21,757 nucleotides of DNA from Moraxella caviae (GTDB taxonomy: Bacteria; Pseudomonadota; Gammaproteobacteria; Pseudomonadales; Moraxellaceae): the NCBI RefSeq assembly GCF_002014985.1, contig NZ_MUXU01000078.1, positions 1 to 21,757 on the forward strand, written 5' to 3'. Every line of letters starts with the position of its first letter. Position 1 is the first letter of the stretch. The notes beneath the pieces are model-generated. The model was not told the DNA's origin and made no database searches. It worked only from the letters and a program-made list of their open reading frames with translations. Positions 15,193-21,757 of the stretch are shown in pieces. A program made the translations under genes and the position numbers.

Positions 15193-16253
15193 TATTTACC
15201 CTCCCATGCACGGCTTAGCTCATCCACATAAGCCTGATAGCCATTATCTTGTACCGCAGTAGGTTTGTTATCTTTCATTGCCTCGGCAAATGGGTCATTT
15301 TCAAGCAGTAAGTCAAAGCGAGCGTCAATATACGCCTCGGTCTTGCCTGTCATATCACCCACTTTGGCGGTAACCACCATGCGCTTGATTTCTTGTTCTG
15401 ATTTGCCTGTATAGTCAGCATCATGCAAGGCTTTGGCTTTTGCCAAAATATCAGCACGAGCCGCCACCAGCTTATCCAAATCAGCATCAGACAACTTTTG
15501 TTTTTTCAGTTCATCAATTTTGGCGTCCTTTTTGGCAAGCTCGGCATCTTTGGTGGCGATGGCTTGACTGTGTGCCTGCTCCATATCTACCACTTTTTGT
15601 TCTGCTGCCTGCTTTTCGGTTTGTAGCTTATTGATAGCCACTGCCCCAGCCTCGGTTGTCTCAACGGTCAATCCGTCCACGATTACAGTTTTCAAAAGAT
15701 TTACTCCTTTTGGTTGTTTGTCGCCCCATAGCTTATCGCCAATGCGGCAGCTTTCACCCGCCCTGCCCTTATCAACAATGGCAAGATGGTTAATTTTAAT
15801 GTTGGTTTGTTTGGCATGATAAGGTTGTCCATCAGCGGTTTGTCCATCACCCCAGACAATATCTGCGGTGTAACCCATACTGATTTCACGCTTGCCATTT
15901 TCCACTGCACGGATAAGCTCGCTGTCCATCAGTGTGATTGGTACTTTGATACGCTCGCCATCACGCAGCACACCTTCGCCGATAGTACCTTTGGCATATT
16001 TCGCCCAGTTGTCAGCATTCACCATCTCTGGTGGGTGATTGTCGGTAACGGGTTTGCCCACAAAACTTGCTAGGCTTGCCACATCAAACACTTCGCTTTC
16101 GTCTCGATAGACGCTAATCATGCCATCACCACGACCCATCTCTGTGCCGTGGTAATGCTGAATGCCCGTACGAGCGCAAGCCACTTCGGCAACCAAATAA
16201 CCATCAGCGGTCTTTCGTGTACCAAGCAAGGTAACAGTATCGGTAAATTGCAT
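15192..16253 (-). CDS. DUF2213 prohead protease with C-terminal scaffold region
   Basis: 353 aa, ATG at 16253 after TTGGAG. Residues 1-175 form the DUF2213 protease-like domain with His73 (TDNHPPEM), Ser125 (EISMGYTADI) and His156 (INHLAIVDKGRAG), arranged like the His-Ser-His set of herpes-type/HK97-type prohead proteases. Residues about 200-255 are a Lys/Glu/Ala coiled coil, and the remaining helical region to 353 probably serves as scaffold for capsid assembly. The gene precedes decoration and capsid genes, as expected. Odd: a strong terminator hairpin ends only about 12 nt before its start, so transcription must come through that hairpin. Confidence 0.85.
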   Translation of the reverse strand: MQFTDTVTLLGTRKTADGYLVAEVACARTGIQHYHGTEMGRGDGMISVYRDESEVFDVASLASFVGKPVTDNHPPEMVNADNWAKYAKGTIGEGVLRDGERIKVPITLMDSELIRAVENGKREISMGYTADIVWGDGQTADGQPYHAKQTNIKINHLAIVDKGRAGESCRIGDKLWGDKQPKGVNLLKTVIVDGLTVETTEAGAVAINKLQTEKQAAEQKVVDMEQAHSQAIATKDAELAKKDAKIDELKKQKLSDADLDKLVAARADILAKAKALHDADYTGKSEQEIKRMVVTAKVGDMTGKTEAYIDARFDLLLENDPFAEAMKDNKPTAVQDNGYQAYVDELSRAWEGK

Positions 16254-16264
16254 TATTCACTCCA

Positions 16265-16299
16265 ATAAAAAACCACCCTGTGCGGGTGGCTGTTTTTTT
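16265..16299 (-). terminator. Intrinsic terminator inside the head operon
   Basis: A 6-bp GC-rich stem (CCACCC 16273-16278, GGGTGG 16284-16289) with a 5-nt loop is followed on the minus strand by a T run (16267-16272), and on the plus strand by CTG and seven T. It can act both ways. It lies directly after the small acidic gene (stop 16302) and before the protease gene, in the middle of what should be a single head operon. Confidence 0.8.
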
Positions 16300-16301
16300 G
16301 A

Positions 16302-16613
16302 TTAAGGGGTATAGCGTGGGTCTTTTGTAAAGGCTTTAATAAATTCCTGCCGATAGCGGTTTAAATCCGCATTGCGGTCACAAGCCTGCAAGGTAAGCCG
16401 ATAAATTAAGTTAAATATCTCTTTGTTGTAATGCCTAACAGAGATAAACCCAACAATCAACTCACCATATTCTACACTATCCAAGAAATCATCATCGCTC
16501 ATATACTCACTTAATGGTACGATAACCTCATCAAAGTAAGTTGTGAGATAATGCGCCAAGTATATGTAATTTTCACCTTGTCCAATGTATAAATTACCTT
16601 TGCCTGATGCCAT
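16302..16613 (-). CDS. Small acidic protein, candidate immunity protein for MuF-linked toxin
   Basis: 103 aa from ATG at 16613, five bases after the MuF stop (16618); an open frame up to 16670 overlaps the MuF gene and is probably not used. The opening MASGKGNLYIGQGENYIYLA leads into an acidic core (SEYMSDDDFLDSVEYGELIV). By count the protein is clearly acidic. It has no membrane segment or signal, and I recognise no phage structural family. Small acidic single-domain proteins directly following a MuF protein with an extended C-terminus match the published layout of MuF polymorphic toxins with immunity genes. That reading is inference. A terminator follows at once, marking the end of a two-gene module. 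It could instead be an uncharacterised head protein. Confidence 0.6.
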   Translation of the reverse strand: MASGKGNLYIGQGENYIYLAHYLTTYFDEVIVPLSEYMSDDDFLDSVEYGELIVGFISVRHYNKEIFNLIYRLTLQACDRNADLNRYRQEFIKAFTKDPRYTP

Positions 16614-16617
16614 TTCT

Positions 16618-17868
16618 TTACTCAATAAATAAAATTTGCTTTTGCTGTTTGACTGGTAATGATAGCACATGTTGAATTAACATGGTACGGTTTTCATCAG
16701 TCAGATAACGCAAATCCAGTGGTACAATATCTGCTTTTCTCAAATGGCTTTGAATATCGTCTTTTTTGTCAGCCCAAGTGGTATCATTATGCGCAAAAAA
16801 TTGATTGAGCTTCTCAATCTTTTTCTTGGGGTAGCCGTGCATGGTAAACATAAAATCAATGCGTTTACCCGTCTGTTCCACCAGATAATCAAAGCCAGCT
16901 TTGGCGTTGCCATTCACAAATTCAGGTTTGGGACGAATAAGTCGCACCCCAAAAAATGCCTGATATTGGGCCGCTGCCATCGCTTCATGCAGTTTGGGCT
17001 TGTTGTCCAACAAATCTATCAGTAGGCGCTGCACCTCGCTGTCATTATCGTCAAGCTGAATGTCTTTAAAACTCACCTGCTCAAACGCTGGCACAACCGC
17101 CACAGCACGACAGCGGCAGCGAATGGGCTTACCCGGTGGCAAGCCTTGTTCTGCGTCAGTGGGTTTGCCCCATTCATAAATCCTGCCATGCAGCTGCCTG
17201 TGAAGCTGTCGCACCCTGCCATCGGCGGTGCTTTCCCAGCGATAATACCTTACCCCAGCTTGACGCTGTCGGTACTCATTCAAATCAGCGGTGATTTTTA
17301 TCGTCTGGTCTGTGGCGATTAAAGTAGCTCGTTTATCTTGTTTGCCTAAGATATGCGCAATGTCCGCTTTTAGGTCATCGGCACTGCGCTTTGACATCTT
17401 AGCATTGATGACGGCTTGCTTAATTTGGTTTTGGGTGTCATCAGATAAGTTTTTGATGAGTGAAACATTGCGAGACACCATATCATCAAGTACAGCCTCA
17501 TCAACACGCACCAAGGCAGACACATCAAGATTGGTGGCAGTTTTGATGGATTGGACAAATTTATCATTATGCCAACTCATCTCACCACGCACAAAGTCTT
17601 TTGCCCAGTTGATGACTTCGGCGGTGGCAATGGCAGCACCCACACCCACCATCGCCATCATCTCATCACCGCTGATTTCCTCACCACTGGCAACATACGC
17701 CGCATAAGCAGGCAATACACCATCTGCCACCGCATTACCAATCCGCCGAACCAATCCGCCCAATTTTCGCTGATAAATGCGCTCACTGGACAGACGATTG
17801 GCGATAAATGGCAGTCGCACAGTTTTTGATAGCTTACCAAGCAGTTCTTTAAGATTGTAAGTCATCAT
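16618..17868 (-). CDS. MuF-type minor head protein with extended C-terminal domain
   Basis: 416 aa from ATG at 17868, which has GGTGGA eight bases ahead and overlaps the portal gene by 20 nt; ATG 17865 is equally possible, and the longer frame to 17907 is inside the portal gene. Residues 1-256 match MuF/SPP1 gp7 head morphogenesis proteins, with the hallmark end region YRWESTADGRVRQLHRQLHG, then PPGKPIRCRCRAVAV (Cys251). MuF proteins bind the portal, and some copies enter the head and are ejected with DNA. Residues about 257-416 go beyond the usual core: KAGFDYLVEQTGKRIDFMFT, a lysine-rich YPKKKIEKLNQFF, and KADIVPLDLRYLTDENR near the end. I do not recognise this extension. A toxin or effector domain is inferred from the layout; a structural extension is the alternative. 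Confidence 0.82.
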   Translation of the reverse strand: MMTYNLKELLGKLSKTVRLPFIANRLSSERIYQRKLGGLVRRIGNAVADGVLPAYAAYVASGEEISGDEMMAMVGVGAAIATAEVINWAKDFVRGEMSWHNDKFVQSIKTATNLDVSALVRVDEAVLDDMVSRNVSLIKNLSDDTQNQIKQAVINAKMSKRSADDLKADIAHILGKQDKRATLIATDQTIKITADLNEYRQRQAGVRYYRWESTADGRVRQLHRQLHGRIYEWGKPTDAEQGLPPGKPIRCRCRAVAVVPAFEQVSFKDIQLDDNDSEVQRLLIDLLDNKPKLHEAMAAAQYQAFFGVRLIRPKPEFVNGNAKAGFDYLVEQTGKRIDFMFTMHGYPKKKIEKLNQFFAHNDTTWADKKDDIQSHLRKADIVPLDLRYLTDENRTMLIQHVLSLPVKQQKQILFIE

Positions 17869-19108
17869 CAAGCTCATCCACCACATCGCCCAAATTTGGC
17901 AACACATCCGTATTTACCAGCTGGTTAATCAATGCCAAGCGAACTTCTTGTGGCTCAAACATACCACCTGATACCAAAGTATTGCCCATCTCGGCAAATG
18001 CTTTACCAGTGTTGGCAATCTCACCTGCGTTTTGTTGCTCAAGTGGCGACCACAGATAGCTGATATTATCAGGATAATGCCCGATGGCTGAACGCACCAA
18101 GCATTCATCAAACACTCTAAGCGCAGGGGTCAACTCAAGCGTTTGCATGACCCGAATATCGTCATAGTAATTGGTGATTAAATCCTCACCATCGCCAAAG
18201 CCTTTGTTTGCCTGACCCAAAAACTTACTGGCTGGAATGCCCTGCGATGCACCCACATACACAATAAAACGGTCTAAAATATCTGATAAACCACCAAAAT
18301 TTGCCGAAGTGCGAATAAAATCCTCTTCGCTATCCATCACCAAATCGCCTGTAATGCCCTTTGAGGCACTGGCAAGCGTTAAGCGTTTCATAACCGTGTT
18401 TTCTTCGTCCACATCGCCTAATCTGTGGAACAAATCAGGGATTTTAAACACATTGATGGTGGCTTCAAAAATCAAATTGGCGATATTGTGAGCGGTGCTG
18501 TCGGCATGACGAGCCCAATTATATGCCGATTGAATAACGCTACTACCCCAACCGCTTGTATTAGCGACACGCATTTCACCTTTTAGCAAAATAAAGCGCG
18601 ATGGGTGAATTTTTACCTTTTGTGTGCCATTCACCACTTCATAATAAGCGTATGAGCCATAAAATTCACTGGTAACATCGTTGTCAAACTCAGTGGCGGT
18701 CAGTGCGTTTTTATCCATCACGGTCAAATAACGCACCCCACCTGTGCCAATGCGGCTTGGGTCAAGCGGTTTGGATAAATCTTTATCATTGGTGCCAATG
18801 TAAATTGCCGCACCGCCCAGCACTCGTGCCAGCTTTTGAGCTTGTAGCAGTTTTTGTTGAATGCCAAGCCGTGCCTCTTCACGCTCAATGGCGTTTAAAT
18901 TTTCATTGTCCGTTTGCCACATTCGCCAGTTTTTGATGGCATCTTTGGCAGGAATATCCACCAGTCGCCTTGCCACCCAGCTGTTATGATAGGCATTGAT
19001 AAGCTCGCTGTCGGATAAAATCACAGCACTATAACTGGTGCTTGCCAGCTTATCACGCTGTTTGTTACCCATATTGCTGACCAGGCTTGTTAAGCTGTCG
19101 TTAATCAT
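17849..19108 (-). CDS. Phage portal protein (DUF1073 family)
   Basis: 419 aa, ATG at 19108 with AAGGTG ahead, 10 nt after the terminase stop. The N-terminus (SLTSLVSNMGNKQRDKLAST, then INAYHNSWVARRLVDIPAKD) and the following KNWRMWQ are the DUF1073 portal hallmark. Later segments GVRYLTVMDKNALTATEFDN, SRFILLKGE and KFLGQANKGFGDGED (about residues 290-304) are also family-typical. The protein forms the dodecameric DNA gate at one capsid vertex and the docking site for terminase. The C-terminal end is acidic (VVDELDDDLQS), and the downstream MuF gene starts inside it. Some DUF1073 proteins are annotated as anti-CBASS Acb1; no paired HxT motifs are present, so that activity is not supported. Confidence 0.9.
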   Translation of the reverse strand: MINDSLTSLVSNMGNKQRDKLASTSYSAVILSDSELINAYHNSWVARRLVDIPAKDAIKNWRMWQTDNENLNAIEREEARLGIQQKLLQAQKLARVLGGAAIYIGTNDKDLSKPLDPSRIGTGGVRYLTVMDKNALTATEFDNDVTSEFYGSYAYYEVVNGTQKVKIHPSRFILLKGEMRVANTSGWGSSVIQSAYNWARHADSTAHNIANLIFEATINVFKIPDLFHRLGDVDEENTVMKRLTLASASKGITGDLVMDSEEDFIRTSANFGGLSDILDRFIVYVGASQGIPASKFLGQANKGFGDGEDLITNYYDDIRVMQTLELTPALRVFDECLVRSAIGHYPDNISYLWSPLEQQNAGEIANTGKAFAEMGNTLVSGGMFEPQEVRLALINQLVNTDVLPNLGDVVDELDDDLQS

Positions 19109-19117
19109 CTTTGCACC

Positions 19118-20323
19118 TTATACATTCAAATAGCTAAACTTGCCACGCCCAATAATCGGCTCGATGGCGTAACGCAGTGCGTCAGCAAAGTGGTTGTCTT
19201 TATCCGCTGGCACGACGGTTGGCTCGTCAAATTTGTCTTTTTTATATGAATACGCCACAAGCTCAGCATAGCAATCCATCGCTTGTGAATGCACGATGAT
19301 GGCTTTGTAAGATTGCAGATGTGCAATGCCATCCTCCACTGAGCCCTTCCACTTACGGCAGGCTTTGATGAGTTTTACGCCATCTTTTTTGACCTTAGCG
19401 ATGGTTTCAGGTCTGGCATTGTCCGCTCGTGATGTGTAGCGTGTGATGTTTGGCACATGACGAATGAGCCAATCTGCCGTATCATCAAGCTGTAGCTGCA
19501 CTTTGGATTTGGCGTTGTAGATGTACAGCGTATCGTCTTTTTCGTAGCATTCAATCACCGCTGTTGGGTCTTGGCTAAAGCCCCAGTCAATGCCAATCAA
19601 AGGGTCGCCAAAACTACCATCAAGCTCAAAATCCTGCTGTCTGAGTTTATGGCCCAAAATACTTGCGTCTGATAATTTTAAAAATTCACCTTCCCAAATC
19701 CACGCATAACGCCCACTGTCGCCACGCAAATCACGCAGTCGCTGATTTTCAAGCGATGATGGAAACCAAGGATTGTCTTGATAGCCAATTTTAATCACCA
19801 AGGTGCGTTCATCGGCTTTGGTGACAAACTCTTGGTAAGTTGGGTCGTCTTCAAAGCGTGGGTTAAACACCACATAAATGCGCGTCTGCTTATAGCGTGG
19901 TGTAGGTCTAAGATAGTCCCAGCTTTCTTGCGAGACATTTTCGGCTTCATCAACCAAAACGCAGCGCAATTTATTGATGGATTTGATGTTGGTGATGTTG
20001 TGCTTTAATCCTGCAAAAATAAACTTTGCCCCTGTGCGGCGATTTTTGATTTCGGTTTTTAAAATATCAAAATCTGCCGTTAGGTTTTTGTCGGTGATAA
20101 AACTCACCAACGCCCCATAAATACTGTCATTGATGGACTTTTGAATTTCACGGCAACACAAAATCACGCCATCATCGATGTAGCTTTCTAATACCCCAAG
20201 TGCCACCAAGGCTTGCGATTTTGCCCCACCACGACCGCCATATAAAGTGATGGCGTCATGCAGATTGGTGGATAGATTATCAAATACTGGGGTTAGAATT
20301 TGTGGGAAAGTAACATCAACCAT
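19118..20323 (-). CDS. terL: Terminase large subunit
   Basis: 401 aa from ATG 20323, eight bases before the end of the small subunit gene; an open frame to 20404 lies inside terS and has no ribosome site. ATPase domain: Walker A GGRGGAKS at 29-36, Walker B CVLVDEAE at 121-128, and a coupling motif near VVFNPRF (151-157). Nuclease domain: Asp246 (IGIDWGFSQDP), Asp301 (SRADNARPE) and Asp381 (HFADALRYA), the RNase H-like metal-binding set. The motor cuts concatemers and pumps DNA through the portal encoded next. The class (Terminase_3/6-like, PBSX type) often goes with headful packaging, which is an inference here. Confidence 0.95.
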   Translation of the reverse strand: MVDVTFPQILTPVFDNLSTNLHDAITLYGGRGGAKSQALVALGVLESYIDDGVILCCREIQKSINDSIYGALVSFITDKNLTADFDILKTEIKNRRTGAKFIFAGLKHNITNIKSINKLRCVLVDEAENVSQESWDYLRPTPRYKQTRIYVVFNPRFEDDPTYQEFVTKADERTLVIKIGYQDNPWFPSSLENQRLRDLRGDSGRYAWIWEGEFLKLSDASILGHKLRQQDFELDGSFGDPLIGIDWGFSQDPTAVIECYEKDDTLYIYNAKSKVQLQLDDTADWLIRHVPNITRYTSRADNARPETIAKVKKDGVKLIKACRKWKGSVEDGIAHLQSYKAIIVHSQAMDCYAELVAYSYKKDKFDEPTVVPADKDNHFADALRYAIEPIIGRGKFSYLNV

Positions 20324-20789
20324 TCGGACTGACAGGCTGCAAGCTAAATACAGGCGGTGTGTTGCCATCACCTTGTGTATCATCGCAGGCTTTGCGTTTT
20401 TCAATTTCTAGGCTTTTTAGCTCAGCTTCCAACTCTTTTAGGCGAATATCAGCGCGGCTGCTTTTATCAAGCCCCAATATCTTAGCCTTGGCGTTAATCG
20501 CACTAATCATGGCATTGGGATTGGCGTTCATCTTGGCAATTTCATAGGCTTCTTGCAAATTAGCCACCATTTCATCAACGGTGGCATCGTGGCGGTCTTG
20601 GTGATGTTGGCGAAGTTCGTCTAATCTCGCCGTAATCTCACCCTTCTGCAATAATTCATAAGCCTTGTTGTTAATCGTTTCAGACTTCATATTCTCGCAA
20701 TCATAGCTGTCACGATACGCCTGTGTGGCATTGCCTGTCTCAATGTATCGCTGGCAGAATTTTTCTTGTTTTGGCGTTAATTCCGCCAT
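20316..20789 (-). CDS. terS: Terminase small subunit
   Basis: 157 aa, ATG at 20789 after a near-perfect AAGGAGG site. MAELTPKQEKFCQRYIETGN followed by TQAYRDSYD is the Terminase_2 hallmark, an N-terminal helix-turn-helix that recognises the packaging start site. Residues about 50-130 form oligomerisation helices, and the C-terminal tail (TPPVFSLQPVSPNG) is likely the large-subunit contact. Overlaps the large subunit gene by eight bases, so translation is coupled. First gene of the packaging module. Confidence 0.93.
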   Translation of the reverse strand: MAELTPKQEKFCQRYIETGNATQAYRDSYDCENMKSETINNKAYELLQKGEITARLDELRQHHQDRHDATVDEMVANLQEAYEIAKMNANPNAMISAINAKAKILGLDKSSRADIRLKELEAELKSLEIEKRKACDDTQGDGNTPPVFSLQPVSPNG

Positions 20790-20801
20790 AACGCCTCCTT
20801 A

Positions 20802-20951
20802 TTATCGCCCTTGCACTGCTCGGACAAGTTCTGCTAAATTATCGGCTGCATAAGCCATGGTAACCATAACAATCGCTACCATCAGCCAATAAGTCCATAT
20901 TCTTAAAGTCTTATTTGTCGCAATCAGTTTCATAGCTTTATCCAGTCGCAT
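20802..20951 (-). CDS. Small membrane protein (49 aa), unknown
   Basis: ATG at 20951 gives 49 residues beginning MRLDKAMKLIATNKTLRIWT, with a hydrophobic helix at about 19-35 and a short polar end (ADNLAELVRAVQGR); stop TAA at 20804. A basic N-terminus before the helix predicts one membrane segment, or a signal peptide with a cut near AYA-A (residue 35). Ribosome sites are weak for this ATG. In-frame alternatives are GTG 20969 (AAGGA ten bases ahead, 55 aa) and ATG 20933 (43 aa). It lies 12 nt before the terS start. No family recognised; a small lysis or exclusion protein is possible. Confidence 0.55.
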   Translation of the reverse strand: MRLDKAMKLIATNKTLRIWTYWLMVAIVMVTMAYAADNLAELVRAVQGR

Positions 20952-20976
20952 TTTTATGTTAAAATTCACTTATGTT

Positions 20977-20993
20977 TTATCCTTGTGCGATAA
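20977..20993. promoter_or_regulatory. Inverted repeat TTATC-N7-GATAA, possible operator
   Basis: A short dyad (20977-20981 and 20989-20993) lies between the tandem terminators and the small membrane protein gene, where the late head promoter would be expected. No convincing -35/-10 pair was found in this gap. It could be a regulator site, or chance in AT-rich DNA. Confidence 0.25.
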
Positions 20994-21004
20994 GGGTAAA
21001 AATA

Positions 21005-21038
21005 AAAAATCCTAAGTATTGGCGTACTTAGGATTTTT
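21005..21038 (-). terminator. Intrinsic terminator (second of a tandem pair)
   Basis: A 14-bp stem (AAAAATCCTAAGTA with TACTTAGGATTTTT) encloses a 6-nt loop and has T-rich flanks in both directions. It follows the terminator at 21051-21075 on the minus strand. The stem is long and perfect but only moderately GC-rich. Confidence 0.75.
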
Positions 21039-21050
21039 GTTTTTCAATAA

Positions 21051-21075
21051 AAAAGCCCGCAAAATGCAGGCTTTT
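21051..21075 (-). terminator. Intrinsic terminator after the 61-aa gene
   Basis: The arms AAAAGCC and GGCTTTT, with an inner GC pair around a short AAAAT loop, form a hairpin overlapping the stop of the 61-aa gene (21074). On the minus strand the stem is followed by TTTTTTATT. Confidence 0.75.
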
Positions 21076-21259
21076 AGTGTATTGCCACTTGTTTGATTGC
21101 CATAATTTGGCGTATCATCTCGCTAATGTGGCTTTTGGTGCTGGTGTCTTGACAAGACAGCCAGTGCTCTACATCAGCGTCTAGCAGTCGCTCACGGCGT
21201 AGGCGATTTAGATGCTCTACCTGTGTGGCTCGCTTGGTTTTTGAAAAGTCATATTCCAT
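21074..21259 (-). CDS. Hypothetical protein (61 aa)
   Basis: ATG at 21259 begins MEYDFSKTKRATQVEHLNRL; no strong ribosome site is visible (GGA three bases ahead). The protein is charged and helical, with a C-terminal TKSHISEMIRQIMAIKQVAI helix and no membrane segment. The YDFSKxKR opening resembles the N-termini of some small antitoxin-type proteins, but this is too short to carry an assignment. The gene is boxed between two intrinsic terminators, 11 nt after one and overlapping the other. It may be a small DNA-binding protein of the regulatory region, or not translated. Confidence 0.5.
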   Translation of the reverse strand: MEYDFSKTKRATQVEHLNRLRRERLLDADVEHWLSCQDTSTKSHISEMIRQIMAIKQVAIH

Positions 21260-21270
21260 AGGCTATTGTT

Positions 21271-21302
21271 AAAAAGCCCACCTGCTACGGTGAGCTTTTT
21301 TT
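21271..21302 (-). terminator. Intrinsic terminator between regulator and 61-aa gene
   Basis: The arms AAAAAGCCCACC and GGTGAGCTTTTT pair with one C-A mismatch around a 6-nt loop, with T runs on both sides. On the minus strand it follows the ORF6C-like gene (stop 21368) and precedes the ATG at 21259. Confidence 0.75.
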
Positions 21303-21315
21303 GCAAAATTATTGG

Positions 21316-21347
21316 CATAATGCAACATTACATTATGGGAACATAAT
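21316..21347. promoter_or_regulatory. Cluster of CATAATG/CATTATG inverted repeats
   Basis: CATAATG (21316-21322), CATTATG (21331-21337) and CATAAT (21342-21347) form two overlapping dyads, CATAATG-N8-CATTATG and TTATG-GGAA-CATAA. They lie in the 108-bp gap after the regulator-like gene. A repressor site is possible, but AT-rich dyads are common. Confidence 0.3.
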
Positions 21348-21367
21348 ACTATCTTTGTTCGGTTTTG

Positions 21368-21757
21368 TCAAAGACGCTTCATCTCATGCTGTCTGTTAAT
21401 GAAGTTTTTGGCTTCTTGTAGCAGTCGTGGATTGTGAGACTTTATGCGCTGTTCACTAAAGCCATCATAAATCAAACCTCTGCTGGCTCTGATACGACGC
21501 AGTTGTGCGTCTGCGGCACTTAATATATTTTGTAGCTTGTTCAGCTCATTGCTGATACGCTCATGCTCTAAGATACCAATCAATCGCCATAGGGCGTTAT
21601 GCTCATTTTGAGTGTCTAGCGTCAAGCTATGCACATACTCAATCGCTGCATTAAGTTGGCTTGGTGTCAGCTCATCAATATGCTTTACACCAAAACGCTG
21701 ATGTACCATACTATATGCCACATCATAGCCGATACGCTTAGCACCTACCAAAGCACT
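21368..21757 (-). CDS. ORF6C-type antirepressor/regulator, C-terminal part (partial)
   Basis: The frame is open to the right edge, so the N-terminus lies outside the window; an internal TTG at 21751 is unlikely to be the start. The visible 129 residues run LVGAKRIGYDVAYSMVHQRF, then VKHIDELTPSQLNAAIEYVH, which matches the pattern of C-terminal ORF6C-like domains in phage antirepressor and Rha-type regulators (a xRFGVxxxxxLP-like turn and a helix). A long helix follows (HERISNELNKLQNILSAADA), then a basic tail with RINP-like IKSHNPRLLQEAKNFINRQH. Such proteins usually carry an N-terminal DNA-binding or KilA/BRO domain that would lie outside the window. Family call is moderate; function as lytic-lysogenic or late regulator is inferred. 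Confidence 0.55.
   Translation of the reverse strand, partial: SALVGAKRIGYDVAYSMVHQRFGVKHIDELTPSQLNAAIEYVHSLTLDTQNEHNALWRLIGILEHERISNELNKLQNILSAADAQLRRIRASRGLIYDGFSEQRIKSHNPRLLQEAKNFINRQHEMKRL

Noticed and set aside
16614..16670. Longer start for the candidate immunity gene
   Set aside because: The added 19 residues overlap the MuF C-terminus, have no ribosome site, and do not look like a natural N-terminus.
17849..19108. Anti-CBASS Acb1 activity in the portal protein
   Set aside because: DUF1073 proteins are often labelled Acb1-like, but no pair of HxT catalytic motifs is seen, and the protein reads as a standard portal next to terminase.
1..21757. tRNA, rRNA, insertion sequence, integrase, att site or CRISPR array
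   Set aside because: Reading both strands showed no cloverleaf-like segment, transposase motif, recombinase motif or spaced repeats; the window is inside the late region of the phage.

Overview
The window is a stretch of tailed-phage (siphovirus-like) late genes, almost certainly a prophage or temperate phage. Every supportable gene lies on the minus strand, so the biological order runs from position 21757 down to 1. Composition (moderate to low GC), Gram-negative-style tail proteins and the style of the fibre N-terminus suggest a gammaproteobacterial host, plausibly Moraxellaceae (Moraxella, Psychrobacter or Acinetobacter). This host call is inference from sequence style; no chromosomal gene is present to prove it. 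There are no plus-strand genes, tRNAs, CRISPR arrays, integrase or lysis genes in view.

Layout in transcription order. (1) 21757-20802: end of a probable ORF6C-type antirepressor or regulator, a 61-aa hypothetical protein, several intrinsic terminators, and a 49-aa membrane microprotein. (2) 20789-13319, DNA packaging and head: small terminase, large terminase, DUF1073 portal, MuF-type minor head protein with a C-terminal extension, a small acidic protein, a DUF2213 prohead protease/scaffold, a head-decoration (cement) protein, a DUF2184 major capsid protein, a small beta-rich protein and a DUF4054 head-tail adaptor. (3) 13322-10436, neck and tail tube: a head-closure candidate, HK97 gp10-like protein, tail terminator candidate, tail tube protein, and a G/GT tail assembly chaperone pair made by a programmed -1 frameshift at A_AAA_AAG. 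(4) 10319-1129, tail: a membrane microprotein with its own flanking signals, a 1556-aa tape measure carrying a lytic transglycosylase domain, two minor tail proteins, an NlpC/P60-like tail peptidase and a J-like tail tip protein. (5) 1048-1: a fibre/tailspike cut by the left edge, which carries a glycerophosphodiester phosphodiesterase (GDPD) domain.

The genes work as one assembly line. Terminases and portal package DNA; the DUF2213 protease matures a DUF2184 capsid; connector proteins close the head; tube, chaperones and tape measure build a long non-contractile tail. The tail appears armed against the envelope at three levels: a transglycosylase and an NlpC/P60 peptidase for peptidoglycan, a carbohydrate-binding-like insert in J for attachment, and a GDPD in the fibre for a phosphodiester-containing surface polymer.

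The most interesting points are the GDPD fibre, the possible MuF-linked toxin/immunity pair at 16302-17868, the frameshift chaperone, two membrane microproteins shorter than usual ORF cutoffs, and intrinsic terminators sitting directly before the starts of apparently accessory or module-boundary genes. Three perfect in-frame tandem duplications (24, 21 and 30 bp) suggest recent slippage events.
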